From Helicoverpa zea (Eukaryota > Arthropoda > Insecta > Lepidoptera > Noctuidae), in the NCBI RefSeq assembly GCF_022581195.2, contig NC_061467.1, positions 9,486,001 through 9,550,000 on the forward strand: a stretch of 64,000 bases of DNA. The letters are read 5' to 3'. This document shows positions 36,400-48,559 of this stretch, piece by piece (within the stretch, counting starts at the first letter, position 1; the number at the start of each line of letters is the position of its first letter). Both the position numbers and the translations under genes were made by a program. Below the pieces are notes generated by a model, which was given only the letters and a program-made list of their open reading frames with translations, made no database searches and was not told the DNA's origin.

Positions 36400-36600
36400 A
36401 CGAATATAACAAAGAGGAAACGTTTTATTGTTTGTTTGTACCCTGAAAGGCTTTGAAACTACTGGACAGATTAAAAAAATATTTCACTGTTGGGAAGTTA
36501 GATCCCCGAGAAACATAGGTGATATTTTATGCCGTTACTACCGGTATAGCAATAGTTCCCACGGGGCGCGAGTGATACCGCGGGAAAATGGATAGTTGAA
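36400..36600 (+). repeat. Decayed Helitron-like repeat
   Basis: It carries the blocks tttgaaactactggacagat, gggaagttagatccccgag and cgcgagtgataccgcggg in the order seen in short Helitrons. The terminal CTAG is mutated. Confidence 0.45.
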
Positions 36601-37419
36601 TGTAACCTGTCAGTATTTAATTCAATGACAGACACCAATCCTTGGTCATTTTAAACCAAAATAAAGAAGTACAAGCAAAGAGATTTTTCAGTGTACATTC
36701 TGAATTATAATACTATGTCTCAGATATAACGAGTCCCCGGTGCAGCAACTCAAATTAATCACGCAAAACAAAAAAAAACGGTTCAAACGAAAAAAAAACA
36801 ACAACGAATTGAAAATAAAGCTCAAAATCTGAGTGGTTCATCTCACAGTTTAAACAATAGAATGAAATCTTGGAACCGAGAAACGAAATTGTGAAAAATG
36901 AAACGGCCAGCGGGTTCAACTCTAGATACGACGGAAATTGTTATTTTCACACAAACTTGGTTCCAACACGTTTTTTTCTCAACACTCTTATTATTTCCAA
37001 GTAATTTCGCTTGATCTGGGATTTAGGAAAAGAAATAACGTTGAATATTTTTCCGGGTTTCTAACTACGATGTTTTTTGTTAAGATTAGGCTCGAGTAGC
37101 GAAATAAGTGTGATTCTTTTTTTGAAAACAACTGTACTGTGAAATAGGTTTCTTCTAATCTTTTTTAATATACGATATTCTAAATGAGAAATGGTCGGAT
37201 GTTTATTATTTAAGCACGCGAAACAGCTCAACGGATTAAGATGAACCTAGCACGCAATCGGTTTATTAGAAGCCTACAAACTTCGGGTGGAAATTGGATG
37301 CTCAATTATTTGTTAAAATTACCCTTTCTGTTAATGTTTCCTAGTACTCAACAGTAATAACTCATCAGAAATTAATATTTGTAATAAGTTTAGTGTTTTG
37401 GAAGGCACTTTAAATAGTA

Positions 37420-37535
37420 CAGTCCCGGTTGTCATTTGAAAATCTTCGGCGGTCAGTCGAAGCTGGGAAGTCTGACAAGTCTAACCAACGTGTATCGGGT
37501 TGTGCTGGTAATTGGGTTGAGTTGGTCAGATAGGT
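37420..37535 (+). repeat. SINE tail A fragment
   Basis: The sequence gtcccggttgtcatttgaaa, then ctgacaagtctaaccaacg and attgggttgagttggtcaga, matches the tail shared by the 5S- and tRNA-headed SINEs. The head is missing. TIR element copy 2 begins directly after it. Confidence 0.7.
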
Positions 37536-37545
37536 AAAACCTCTA

Positions 37546-37918
37546 TACAAGCTGTTGATTTGCATCCGTGCCATAGTCAAGGACATAATTATACTAATGA
37601 TTCTCAACCCAAATCAACAAAAAAAATTGTTAATAAAACGAACATTTTTGTTTTTTTTTTTCGGAAATTCGTCAATGTCACCTACCCGTTTTCAAACTCG
37701 GCGCGTGTGTTCAAACACAAACGAAAACACAAAGCATACGCAAGGATCACTTATGAATTTCATTCATAAAATTGGGTTATTTCTGAAATACTACATTAGA
37801 ATGACAAAAAAAGCAGCGCATATTAACTATTTCCCGTTTACTGTAATTCCAATCGATTATTTACGTATTTTATGTCAACCTCCTAAAATATGGCACAGAT
37901 GCAAATCAACACCTTGTA
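37546..37918. mobile_element. TA-flanked TIR element, copy 2 of 3
   Basis: The ends are as in copy 1 (TACAAGCTGTTGATTTGCAT and CACCTTGTA), with TA at 37544-37545 and 37919-37920. Relative to copies 1 and 3 it has an in-frame 3-bp deletion before MTKK and lacks part of the 5' half. Its frame runs on past the element to 38034. Confidence 0.75.
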
Positions 37919-39040
37919 TAGAATACGGTACTCAGCTGCATATGGTTAAACTGGAAGCCGAACCCAACATAATTGGCAAAAAAGAAACAGATGATGATCA
38001 AACTAAAAAAAAAAACAATATTTTGTTTTTCTAAGGTTCTTACTCAATATACTGAGCAATCAAGAAAGTAGTCTGTAGGGGTGTGCCAAACATACATTTA
38101 AGTATAGCTCAGTTCCTGTACCTACTCGAAATCCCTTGTATTTCCCCAAGGCGTATTTAAGAGTGTGTAAGAATACTTATATTTTACCGCCAAACGTGTA
38201 GAAAGCAGTGTTCGCTTTGTTTGAGGAAAATTTTGGAAAATTACAGAGTACAGAGGAAAATGCGTGAAGGGATTTCTTTCACAAAAATTGTAAAAGTGTT
38301 GGCATATCATTATTTTTTTATCGTCATCGTAGCTTTTTCATCTTATACATCATTTTACATTAATATAATATTAATAAGGAAACTTCCTTATTAAAACTAT
38401 CACTATGTTACGCAATCACAAAAAAAACTTCTGAAATATTTGGCACAGAAACTTTTTATTCAGGTGAAAGAAGAAGTTTTCCGAATCGCTTGTGGAAACT
38501 GTAAGCCAACTAAGACGGAACACTAATGCGTGATAATACAATACCAACTTTATTAACAAAGATGCATAAGTAGATTACTAAATTTTCCCTTGTAACTTAA
38601 GAAACCTTATACTACAAAACTACTTAATTTATTTTTAACACTACCCATCCAGTAAGGAGTTCCTTTGAGGTCCAAAGAAAAGGATTAAACTTTCAAGAAA
38701 CTGTAAGGTTGCCAAGCAAAGGGGTCTTAATGAAGTACCCAGCTTTGAATAAAATATTAAGGGTCAAGTAGGTCTGATAAGTAGCTAGATATTTTGGGAG
38801 GAATTTCTGTAAATGTACGAAGAATTTTAATGGATATTTCTGCTCTAACGGTTGTTTGAATATGGAATTTCTGTCAGTATTTTCTTTGTTTTTCTATTAG
38901 TTTTATTCTCTACTTGGCTTGAATTACTTATGTATAGATTTGTAATAGAGTTATTCTATCATGTGGATACATACGTAAATGATATTCGTTTTATACAAGT
39001 AATTGTAAAATGTTATATAAAAAAATATGGTATATAATTT
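37919..39040. other. No gene seen
   Basis: AT-rich sequence without recognisable coding or repeat structure. Confidence 0.5.
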
Positions 39041-39130
39041 ATTTATTTATTAATCCCTTTATTTCAGGCAACTAGGGCCCATATTAAATACAAATACACA
39101 CATGTTATTCATAACCATACTTATAAACTA
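39041..39130 (-). repeat. LINE 3' end fragment with (TTTA)n tail
   Basis: On the minus strand it reads gggccctagttgcctgaaataaa, then a run of aataaataaataaa. This is a polyadenylation signal plus simple tail, resembling a common lepidopteran LINE 3' UTR. Confidence 0.5.
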
Positions 39131-39153
39131 ATACATACAATTATCCATATTAA

Positions 39154-39545
39154 TACAAGCTGTTGATTTGCATTCGTGCCATATTCAAGGACGTAATTAT
39201 GCTACTGATTCTCGACCCAAATCAACAAAAAAATTGGTACGTAATATTTTTTTTTTTTTTCGGAATTCCGTCGGTGTCATCTAGCCGTATTTAAACTTCG
39301 CGCATGTGTTACTGGCCTTAAAACCGTGCTGCGCCCTGACACAAACGCAAACACAAAGCATACGCAACGATTATTCATAAATTTCATTCATAAAATTGGA
39401 TTACTTCTGAAATACTACGACATTACAATGACAAAAAAAGCAGTGTATATTAGCTATTTCCCGTCTACTGTAATTCCAATCAATTATTAACGGATTGTAT
39501 GTCCTCCTCCTGAAGTATGGCACGAATGCAAATCAACACCTTGTA
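39154..39545. mobile_element. TA-flanked TIR element, copy 3 of 3
   Basis: It has the same ends as copies 1 and 2. The right flank is TA but the left flank is AA, probably a mutated duplication. The shared frame is interrupted by a TAA just after VIPINY. Confidence 0.72.
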
Positions 39546-39639
39546 TAATTATACAATACTATAAATCTATAAAAAAAACTAACTTCATTTCATTCAGTAG
39601 TCTTTTTACGAATTCCTATTATGACTTTTGGTTTCCGAC

Positions 39640-39715
39640 TCGCCTACGCGGCGTAGCATATACTACGTCAAATTACAGCTGCGGTCACGTAGTACATGCT
39701 ACGGCGTAGCACACA
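39640..39715. repeat. Cluster of CTACG / CGTAG palindromic words
   Basis: The words ctacgcggcgtagc, actacgtca, cacgtagta and gctacggcgtagc lie within 75 bp. All are built from the inverted pair CTACG/CGTAG. The cluster is not assigned to a family. Confidence 0.5.
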
Positions 39716-39845
39716 GCTACTACAACCGACCTTCAAATTCCCGGCTTTGATCCTAAATTGAAATTCCTCGTGTGGCCTTGCATTAAGTACTAGATAAAAA
39801 GCGTGAGTCGTGTTCAAGTATTTGCCTACTATTTTATTTTTAAGG

Positions 39846-39995
39846 TCAATCAAAATCAAAATCAAAAATCAAAATCAAAATCAAAAGTCATTTATTCAAA
39901 GTAGGCTGAAAATCAGCACTTTTCGAACGTCAATACAAAAGACAGCCCCCAAAACGCCCGCCCTTCACCACACCTTCACCACACCTTCACAATAT
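39846..39995 (-). repeat. CR1-like LINE 3' end with (TTTTGA)n tail
   Basis: On the minus strand, gtgctgattttcagcctact and ttgaataaatgactt lead into repeated TTTTGA units (39846-39886). An AATAAA followed by a short microsatellite tail is typical of CR1/Jockey-type LINE 3' ends. Confidence 0.6.
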
Positions 39996-40554
39996 TTTAG
40001 AACATTCTGAAAATAAAAGTCAAATGTAGATTTTCAAAAAAATATTTGAGTATCCTTAAGTTATCAGATTAGTAGCATTGAATATTTTTTAAGTTTAGGC
40101 ATAGATGAGTCCAATGTAGTGTATGTAGTATATGTAGGAATATGTTTAGAAAAAAAATTGAAAAACATACAAGAACCTGTAGGCGTGTTTGGCTGTGGCA
40201 AGAGTGAAACTTAAAATACATGCTTACTTACAACCATAATATCGTATTTCTTATATCATCTCCAAAATCTTATTCAAAATCAAAACCTCCCGAAACAATC
40301 CGGTCTTACCACTAAAATTAAATGACATTAAGATTTTGACAGGCCTATTTGTATTCGGACCGCATGGGATCTATTAATTGGTACCACAATGGCGTAGGAC
40401 GAGATATCTGATGGCGTTTCTATGGGTAAGACTGATATATTGCAACTATGATAGTGTAATATGTCTATAATTAATCAGATCGGTGCCGTATTTGAATTTG
40501 GGTTATGTTATCAAAAGGAAGATTGTATACACATTACACACACATACAATATAA

Positions 40555-40812
40555 TAATAATGTCGGGACACCTTTTCACACACGGTCGGTTAGCCCCATG
40601 GTAAGTTATTAATTAACTTGTGTTATGGGTGCTAACACAACTGATAAACTACATATAGCTACATATATACATATTTATGAATACATATTGTAACACCCAG
40701 ATCACGGCTAACAAGCATGCTCATCACACAAATGTCGACCGAGCCGGGAATCGAACCCGGGACCTCAGCTTCGGCAGTCCGGCATGGTGACCATTGCGCC
40801 ATCGAGGTCGTC
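40555..40812 (-). mobile_element. tRNA-derived SINE (second family)
   Basis: On the minus strand the head reads cctcgatggcgcaatggtca (A box) and gggttcgattcccggctcgg (B box). A body follows (tgttagccgtgatctgggtg) and then a long AT-rich stretch to a short ATT tail. It is tRNA-like but lacks a full cloverleaf end, so it is a SINE and not a tRNA gene. Confidence 0.75.
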
Positions 40813-43072
40813 AAATTAAAGGACAATGGGCACTTTGTATGAGATTTGGTACCCGCTCCAACAGTAACGTATGATATATCATTAGAAAGGTATTTGCGTG
40901 AAGAATAATGAAAACTATGGGGCCTGCCTCAATTAGCTGTCCGATCCGAGTAACGATAAAAATTGAATCGACATGGAAACAAGTATGTCATCCATATATG
41001 CAAATTCATTAAGAGGCATATGTCGTCAGTGTTATAATTTTAAACTCAGTTAATAGACATCTTACATTGTTTGAGATACACTCTATTATAATCTAAAGTT
41101 TGCAATATTCTATGGAGTCATACTACGGAAACACAATCGTCATCTGATTTGACAAAAGTTCAAAACATTTCTATTCATCTTTTTTTAAGAAGAAATTCAT
41201 CATTATCTCAGCACCTCTTGAGGAGCAAGATTAAGTCGTAATATGTACTATGTTAACATCGTCTCCTAACTTTTCAACCTTAATTGATTGTAAATACTGA
41301 AAGACTTTCATCAAATACATAACCTAGTTCTGCGTGAACTGCAAAGGTCTGCACAGTCTTTTTTTAAAGACGTCGGCAGGCCAACATTTTAAGAAGCCCT
41401 AATTCCTGTTTTTTGTTACTTTACCAGTTTTTATTAAATACAGTTCGATTTAAGAACTACATCTACGTTGATGATTTATGAACATTACACATTCTATTAG
41501 TCGATGTCACGCGAAACGGACAAGGATTTGGGACTAGTCATCATAGTAAACATTTTTTGCCTTGCCAAGACCTACGCAATGGTACTAGAATCAAGACTGT
41601 TGGACAGGGTACCAAAACGCCCATCGTCCTTTAAACTGTGATTGTATTATTGGATGTGTAAGGGTTTTGATATGTGAATCTTAATTGTTCTGAAGTATTG
41701 TTTGACTTATAAGAAATTCTGAAGTACTAGTATCTTAAGCCCGAGTGTAACCACACCACTTTAACTTAAGTTTAGTGAGTTTAACCACAGCATAAGCGCG
41801 GATTTCTCAAAACAACTGTTTAGTTTGAAAATAAAGTGGCGTTTATGTCGTCCGTGAACTATTGAGCTTGATCTCCAAGTAATGGTTAAGTCATAGATAT
41901 GGATCAGCCATCGTTTGACAATGAAATTCACGAAATAATTGCCTTCTGAAATACACAATAAGAAAATGACTTGCTTAATATCAGACCCACCCTCAAATTC
42001 AGATTGTTTTGTCGTTTTATTCTCTAAGAACATGTTCCAAGCCACAACATTGTGTTACTTACATTAAATAGAGTACCTAGCTGTATTACATAACTTTGAA
42101 AGCAATTCATCAGATTTTACCTTTAGTATTCAACTTCAAGTCAATTTCAAACATTTTGTTCACAATTCGATAGTAATTATGCGTGTCCGTTGACATGCTA
42201 ATTTATTCAGCTTGTTCAGTTTTAGGCAATTGAAGCATGAACATGAATTTATGTTCCATTCAATAGATTTATTTGTTTTTGCAAATCGGAGGAGAGTTAT
42301 GGCACTGCATTTTGTGGGCCGATTAGTTTGTTTTCTAAAGGTATAATGATTATTTATTACAGCGGAATAATATACGCTTGTTTTGTTTATCTCAGCATTA
42401 GGTGATCTGCACATTGCGCTGTTATGCCAAAATGAAAAGTATTAATTCTTTGTGGAAGGAACTAGTTATGTGTACTTTGGCCATATCAATGTTCTACATT
42501 CTTTCTTACAAAAATATCTCATCTTTCTCCGGTAAGTGGCTGTCTAACATTGAATGAATTTTTAAATCGGTCATTCAGTTGCTGAGACAAGTGTATTTTA
42601 ACAAAGAAACGAAATAAACTACAACTTTACATACTAAGTGAGTAGGTGCATATAGTTTAAGCGCGTGTAGCAAAATATTATATAGCAATAAACAATATTA
42701 AAAAATATATACGCACGCCAACTTGCTTCAGTCCATTATTCAGTAAAACTCATAAAACAAACATGCGTAAAGATAACTTTTTGTTCCGATACATTTCACA
42801 GGGGCCAATAGAATGCGTTTTTCCGATACATTTGGTGCGCGTCAATCCGCCATGTTGGATGTTTGGCTTCGTCAAATGCGAAAATGTTCTACAAATTGGT
42901 TCTGTTTAGTTTTTTTTTGAATATTAGGTAATAAGTCGTGATATGATCGGTAAATTATGTATTCTATATGAAGGTATCATTATTTATTTGTTAAACGATT
43001 TTGTTAATTTACAAGAGAAGTAATCCGAATAAAAACAATATCTTCAAAGTTACTACTTAACTGCGTTATTAA
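40813..43072. other. No gene seen
   Basis: 2.3 kb of AT-rich sequence. Short ORFs have no family resemblance. Confidence 0.5.
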
Positions 43073-43208
43073 CCGCCAGTTGCACGAAGGAAGGAAATTA
43101 AAGCTTCATTAAATCTATTGCTATCACTTATTATCTTGTTGACAAAGAAAAATACAGCAAAAGATTTAAAGAAGCTTTAACTTTAATGAACCTTTGAGCA
43201 ACTGACGG
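43073..43208. mobile_element. Small MITE with TAA duplication
   Basis: The inverted ends are CCGCCAGTTGCACGAAGGAA and (complement) CCGTCAGTTGCTCAAAGGTT, with TAA at 43070-43072 and 43209-43211. The inner parts pair through aaagcttcattaaatct / agatttaaagaagcttt. No coding sequence. Confidence 0.8.
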
Positions 43209-45119
43209 TAAGTAATTAAAAATATTTGTAAAAAAAATCTTTATAGTATCAGTACATTCCCAGGATTTCATTTCACAAAAAAAACTCTGTCAGCAATCGA
43301 CCTTGAACGCCGGTAAAACTGATCTTTTAAACCCAGACCACTTCCAACAGAGTCAGAATACTAAAACAGTTGCAAATACGAGTACGTACCACTATCTAGG
43401 TATGTCAAACGATATTCGCTATATTGGTCAAAGCCAGCAAATTGGACGATTTTACTGACCGATTTTATCGTCAGCGCGCCCGCTCATGTCTGTCCGACAC
43501 GGTATCGGTTTGGATACAGAAATAATAGTCAGAAGTACCATTTTGTATTTGTGTTGAAAGTAATTTTGTCGCCTGCTTTGTATATTTGTCATATCATATC
43601 GTGTTAGATATCATATCTGTGGTACTAGATGTCTCTCGCTGTCATCCGTTCAGCCAACGTTAGCTTTAAACAAAACATTGTAATTTCTTAATCAATGTAT
43701 GTCCACCTTTAATAGTTTAATAGTTCTTGTAATTGCTAAATACCTACTGTTTATTTTCTTACATGCTGTTCTAAATACTACTCTTTATACTATTGTAAAC
43801 ACTAAGTATTCCACATACCTACTATTTTCATGTAGTGCAGCATTAGCTTTATATGGAACTTCTGTATCAACATTTTATCAGTACCCACGTATGATAAAGC
43901 TTGTGATACGATTTGCTAGTAAAAAGAATTCCACGAGAAATGACCCGTGTGATATAACCATCATTTTTCACGGCATAAACTTTATGAAGCGTGCATTCTT
44001 TTCTCACACCCTTTGAGCAACGAAAAGGAATAATTTCAGTTGATAACATAGACCAAAATGCCATAGATTTTCATATAAGGAGAGATGCTACTATGCTACG
44101 TAAAGCCGTGCATGCATTTTTTGCAGCTGAATTGACAAAGTTGTATCAAACAGTGCGTTTCGATAAAAAAGTTGTTGAGTGTTTTCTATAATTTTATTTC
44201 TCAATCAAGGAAATACTGTCTTATTTATGACGCAAGCAATACTATATACTTACTTAACTTGCGAAGATAAGCAGTATTTCAATTGGTTCTCAAATTAATT
44301 ACTTTTAAGTGACGCTTTTAAAAACAGTTATTTCATTATATTATTTTTGAAAACACCATCTTAGACGATAAAGTCGTCTCATAGATTGTCAAGATTCGTT
44401 CCCGAATGGATCAAAATATTTGTATATCTCACAAACATTTGATATTTGTCGTCAACCTTTCCTGTAAGAGGAAAGAAAGAAAGTAAATATACGTGTGAAC
44501 ATAATGTATGTGTGTGTGTGTTTATCGTATTTAGTTACCAGAGGAGGAAAATCAAAGATAGATTTTTCTATACAGCTTCTTATGTGGTGAAATAGTGGCA
44601 CCCATAAGTAGTTCAATTTGTGCAGCGTCCCACACAAGGTAAGGTTTTAGAACACATCATCTTGTAAAGCAAAAATTTAAGTATGTATGTACCTACCTAC
44701 AAAACCAGAGTTTCTGAAGGGCAGTTTTACAAAACACAATGGCCACCCTTCACGACTTTTGGTGGGAAGTATAAGTGTAGCAAGAAATTGACCAGCAATA
44801 ACTTTTAGGTTTTTTTGTAACAAGTAGGTTTTAATAGGCTTCTCTCAAAACATTTTTCTCCGTTCAATTCTTGAAACTGCGTATATCATTGTGACGCAGT
44901 TTATAACTATAAAACTAGATTATTGATAAATAATTGTAGAGTGCAGTAGAATGAAGGTTACTGTTAATCGATTGACACCGTATTTATGAGAACCTACCAC
45001 TTCTGCAGCAGCTGTCGGAACTAATTAGTTGAGTGACAAATTAGAAAGACACTTGGAAAAGAAATAAGGAAAAATAAATGCATTCAGCTGGAGCTGTAGA
45101 TTAATTAATAAGCTCACGC
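43209..45119. other. No gene seen
   Basis: Open stretches at 43699-44016 and 43991-44191 overlap, but show no recognisable domain or splice pattern. A short GT run lies at 44507-44521. Confidence 0.45.
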
Positions 45120-45245
45120 ATGACTACCATGTAAATACCCATTGGTAGGACTGGTTGTCAGACTTTCTGGCTTCTGACTACCCGTAACGACTGCCGTATG
45201 AAAGACTAGACCCTCCAATTGAATGTGCCTTACGAAACACTGAGG
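45120..45245 (-). repeat. SINE tail A fragment
   Basis: The blocks gactggttgtcagactttct, ggcttctgactacccgtaac and gactgccg match the shared tail. Head absent. Confidence 0.7.
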
Positions 45246-46134
45246 TACTCGTTATAATATAGGGTCACGCATCCACGAATCTTTGCCTTATTTATGCTCG
45301 ACTGACCGAGTTTTTTTATTTAATTTTATAGAAATACAGGAAAACCTATTACCTATTGTTTTCAATATTTCAGTGACGTCACGTTAAGTTAGCTCTCAGC
45401 AATATTCTTTCCATTTCTCTTCACGATGTATCCGTTTTCCCAAAGCTTTTCACACTGAAGTTTCATCCAATTGTTTCCGCTTAACAACAAACAAACGGAC
45501 CGTGGAAAAATATAAGAAAGTGCACGTTGTAATTTTTATGAGTTATTGGTATTTTCTTTTTCTAAGTATGGTTATTCAAAATTCATAATCTAGTTATTTA
45601 AAATTCGTAAATAAGGAATCTTTTCCCTGTATCTTTGTGCAACTTTATGTCTTGAACATTCCCAGTAATGTTGTAAATGCGAATTCATTTTAAGAATGTA
45701 TGTATGTATGTCTGTATATTTGTTATTTTTCACGCTAAAACAACTGGAATACAATATTTTCAGCTCATTAATAGAAACCCAACTTCACGTGTTATTATTA
45801 ATCAATCTTTAATTACAAAATGTATTTAAAACGTGAAAATTCACAAATAATACATCCAAAATAGCATTTACTGTCATCCAACACGAGAGCTATGTTCTTC
45901 ATATAGAAATATGTCAGTATTTCTGTCCATTGTTCTTCGTAAATGGCACGTCCATTATTGCAGTTGTCTGTATTTAGAACAATTGACTCTGATGAAGCTA
46001 CACGTTTCCGATTTCGGATAGCGATTTTAAATTTCCATGTGCGCTATATTTAAAACTTGCTATTTTTTGCGGTTTCACTCGTGTCTCCTGGAATCTAATT
46101 ATCGCATTAGGTTAAAAAGTAGACTATCCATATA

Positions 46135-46530
46135 CTTACATCATCATCCTCCGAGCCTTTTTCCCAAACTATGTTGGGGTCGGCTTCCAGTCTAACCGGA
46201 TACAGCTGAGTACCAGTGCTTTACAAGAAGCGACTGCCTATCTGACCTCCTCAACCCAGTTACCCGGGCAACCCGATACCCCTTGATTAGACTGGTGTCA
46301 GACTTACTGGCTTCTGACTACCCGTAACGACTGCCAAGGATATTCAATGACAGCCGGGACCTACAGTTTAACGTGCCATCCGAAACACAGTCATTTGGTG
46401 TCTAAGATATACTTAGAAAGTACATATAACCTTAGAAAAGTTGCATTGGTACTTGCCTGACCTGGAATCGAACCCACGCCCTCATACTCGAGAGGTTGGT
46501 TCTTTGCCCACTAGGCCACCACGACTTTTT
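46135..46530 (-). mobile_element. Complete tRNA-headed SINE with tail A
   Basis: This is the best copy in the window. On the minus strand, an A-box-like tggcctagtgggca (46505-46518) and a B box ggttcgattcc (46464-46474) form the Pol III promoter. A middle part follows (cttagaaaagttgcattgg on the plus strand), then tail A with gtcgttacgggtagtcagaa, gggttgcccgggtaactggg and aggctcggaggatgatga. Only the head resembles a tRNA, so it is not a tRNA gene. Confidence 0.88.
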
Positions 46531-46571
46531 TTAATTTTTTTATTATTTTTTTTTTTAATTTTTTTTTTATA

Positions 46572-47925
46572 TCTAAATATATAAAACTCAAAGGTGACTG
46601 ACTGACTGACTGACTGACATAGTGATCTATCAACGCACAGCTGAAACCACTGGACGGATCGGGCTGAAATTTGGCATGCAGGTAGATGTTATGACGCAGG
46701 CATCCGCTAAGAAAGGATTTTGATCAATTCTACCCCTAAGGGGATAAAATAGGGGATGAAAGTTTGTATGAAACTTTGTCAATTTTAAACCGATCGGACT
46801 GAGACTTTGCATGCATAAAGCTACTATGGCGTAGGCAATCCTTAAGAAAGGATTTTGATAAATTCCATCCCTAAGGGGATAAAATAGGGGATGAAAGTTT
46901 ATATACATCTTCTTAGATTTTATGAAGAAGTCCTGATGACGAATCAGAATTTTATGATGACGTTCGCTTAAATACGATTTTGATTAATTCAACCCCCATT
47001 CAACCCCCACGGGTGATAAAATAAGGGATGATGAAGGATGTAAAATGTATTAGTTTCAACCTATCAGTACGTAATGGAACGAACAAAATAATGTTTAGTT
47101 CTAAATGTTGAGAAGTTCTGCCTACCGCTATTAGATGGCGCTGTGCATTTTCGTCTCATTTCTGAATCGCGGTGTTAAGATTCTCCGCCAGTTAATTACC
47201 TTCGAACTGAACTGTAGGTAATCTGTTTGTTTGGTTGCTGCGGATTGCCTTCCTCACTGACATATTAAACATAAATATTTCTAGCGTATTATATTTGACG
47301 GTTCTTTTCTTGGCATTTTGTTTTTAACCGACTTCCCAAAAAGGAGGAGGTTATGGTTAGTCGTTTTGGTCATAGACTGCGTTGTATTTGGCATTTGTTT
47401 TGTTTTCGTTTGGTGTAAGTTTAGATTTTGTTGGTTAGACTTATTTTAAAATGGCTAAAGAAAATCTAAACGTTAATGGAGAAGTTGAAGAATGTACTGT
47501 CGTCCCTATTGTTGGTGACGGTGCATGTTTGTTTCGTGCTCTCTCTTATTTAATGTACGGAACACAAGACAGAGCAATGGAGGTGCGTACTTAATACCTA
47601 ACGATATCCCGTTCGAATTTAAACGATTACAGTTTCCCCTAAAAGTCTGCTTTGCCATGACAATAAATAAGTCTCTCTGCGGGTATTGACTTGAGAGAAC
47701 ATTGCTTCTCTCATGGACAGTTTTATGTTGCTTGCTCACGAGTAAGTTCACCCAATAACTTAATAATTTTAGCGCCTAATGACAGATTAGTAAAGAATAT
47801 TGTGTACAAAGAAGTTTTGTAGGCCCTAATTTTTTACACACGCTAAACAAAAGTAAAGCCGCAAAAACCATACCTAATTAATAATAATACTTCTTAACGC
47901 GAGCGAAGCAGCGGGCAACAGCTAG
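46572..47925 (+). mobile_element. Helitron carrying an OTU-protease exon
   Basis: The 5' end TCTAAATATATAAAACTCAA, with a gactgactgactgac run, is the familiar lepidopteran Helitron start. The 3' end is acgcgagcgaagcagcgggc, then aacag and CTAG. It is inserted between A (46571) and T (47926). Internally a block around cccctaaggggataaaatag is repeated twice. The OTU start exon is at 47451-47582. No Rep or helicase coding sequence remains. Confidence 0.72.
47451..47582 (+). pseudogene. OTU cysteine-protease N-terminal exon (Helitron cargo)
   Basis: The exon starts MAKENLNVNGEVEECTVVPI and reaches VGDGACLFRALSYLMYGTQ. G-D-G-x-C-L-F-R-A is the catalytic Asp/Cys signature of OTU-family deubiquitinase-like proteases, with the nucleophile Cys present. 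The frame closes 12 nt later (GTG CGT ACT TAA). gtgcgt right after ATGGAG is a plausible splice donor, so this could be a real first exon. The catalytic His region is not seen downstream. OTU domains are known cargo of animal Helitrons, so I take it as a transposon remnant. Confidence 0.65.
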
Positions 47926-48366
47926 TACTTACATATAAGAGGTATATAATATAGAGGAGATATCGATATGTAAGATATATAAGATACATATATAGCCTTG
48001 ATCTCTAAATGGGCTATCTAAAACTGGACTTCTAACCCGATCCCGTAATTTCTTCCATTATAATACCAGTAGGTAGGGTACACTTTCATATATTTACAAC
48101 AGAAATATTTACTTGATATAGATTTAGTATGTATATTTTTGAGTCACTTTGTGTGTGAAAAATGGTCGGTATTTTTATGGCACGATAGTTTCTGCCCGTT
48201 TTTGCATCCGTGCGGACTAAAACTTATATTCTAAATATCAGGGTAAAAAGTGAAACACTGAAAAACTTTTGTGTTAGCTTTGTGTCAATGATAACCTAGA
48301 TACTTTCAGTACATACCTACAAGTACCTACCTATTTTGTGCAGTTTGTGCAGTAGCTTACATACTT

Positions 48367-48440
48367 TCCTACTTCATCATCATCATCATCATCTCAGCCA
48401 TAGGACGTCCACTGCTGAACATAGGCCTCCCCCTTTGATC
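48367..48440 (+). repeat. SINE/LINE tail fragment with (ATC)n
   Basis: A run of atc is followed by agccataggacgtccactgc and tgaacataggcctccccc, a common lepidopteran tail sequence. Truncated. Confidence 0.55.
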
Positions 48441-48559
48441 TCCACAGATACCTGTTACATACTTTCCTACTTATGTACATATAAACTTTCATTACAACAA
48501 TACTATCCCTCAGAATATTATACTTATGTCCATAATATGACCTAAGCAAGTAACAGCCG

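Noticed and set aside
43699..44191. Overlapping ORFs of 105 and 66 codons
   Set aside because: No recognisable domain, no splice pattern and competing ORFs on the other strand.
46464..46518. tRNA gene (also at 40.75, 53.4 and 63.15 kb)
   Set aside because: A and B boxes are present, but the acceptor stem and 3' end of a tRNA are missing and the sequence runs into SINE bodies.
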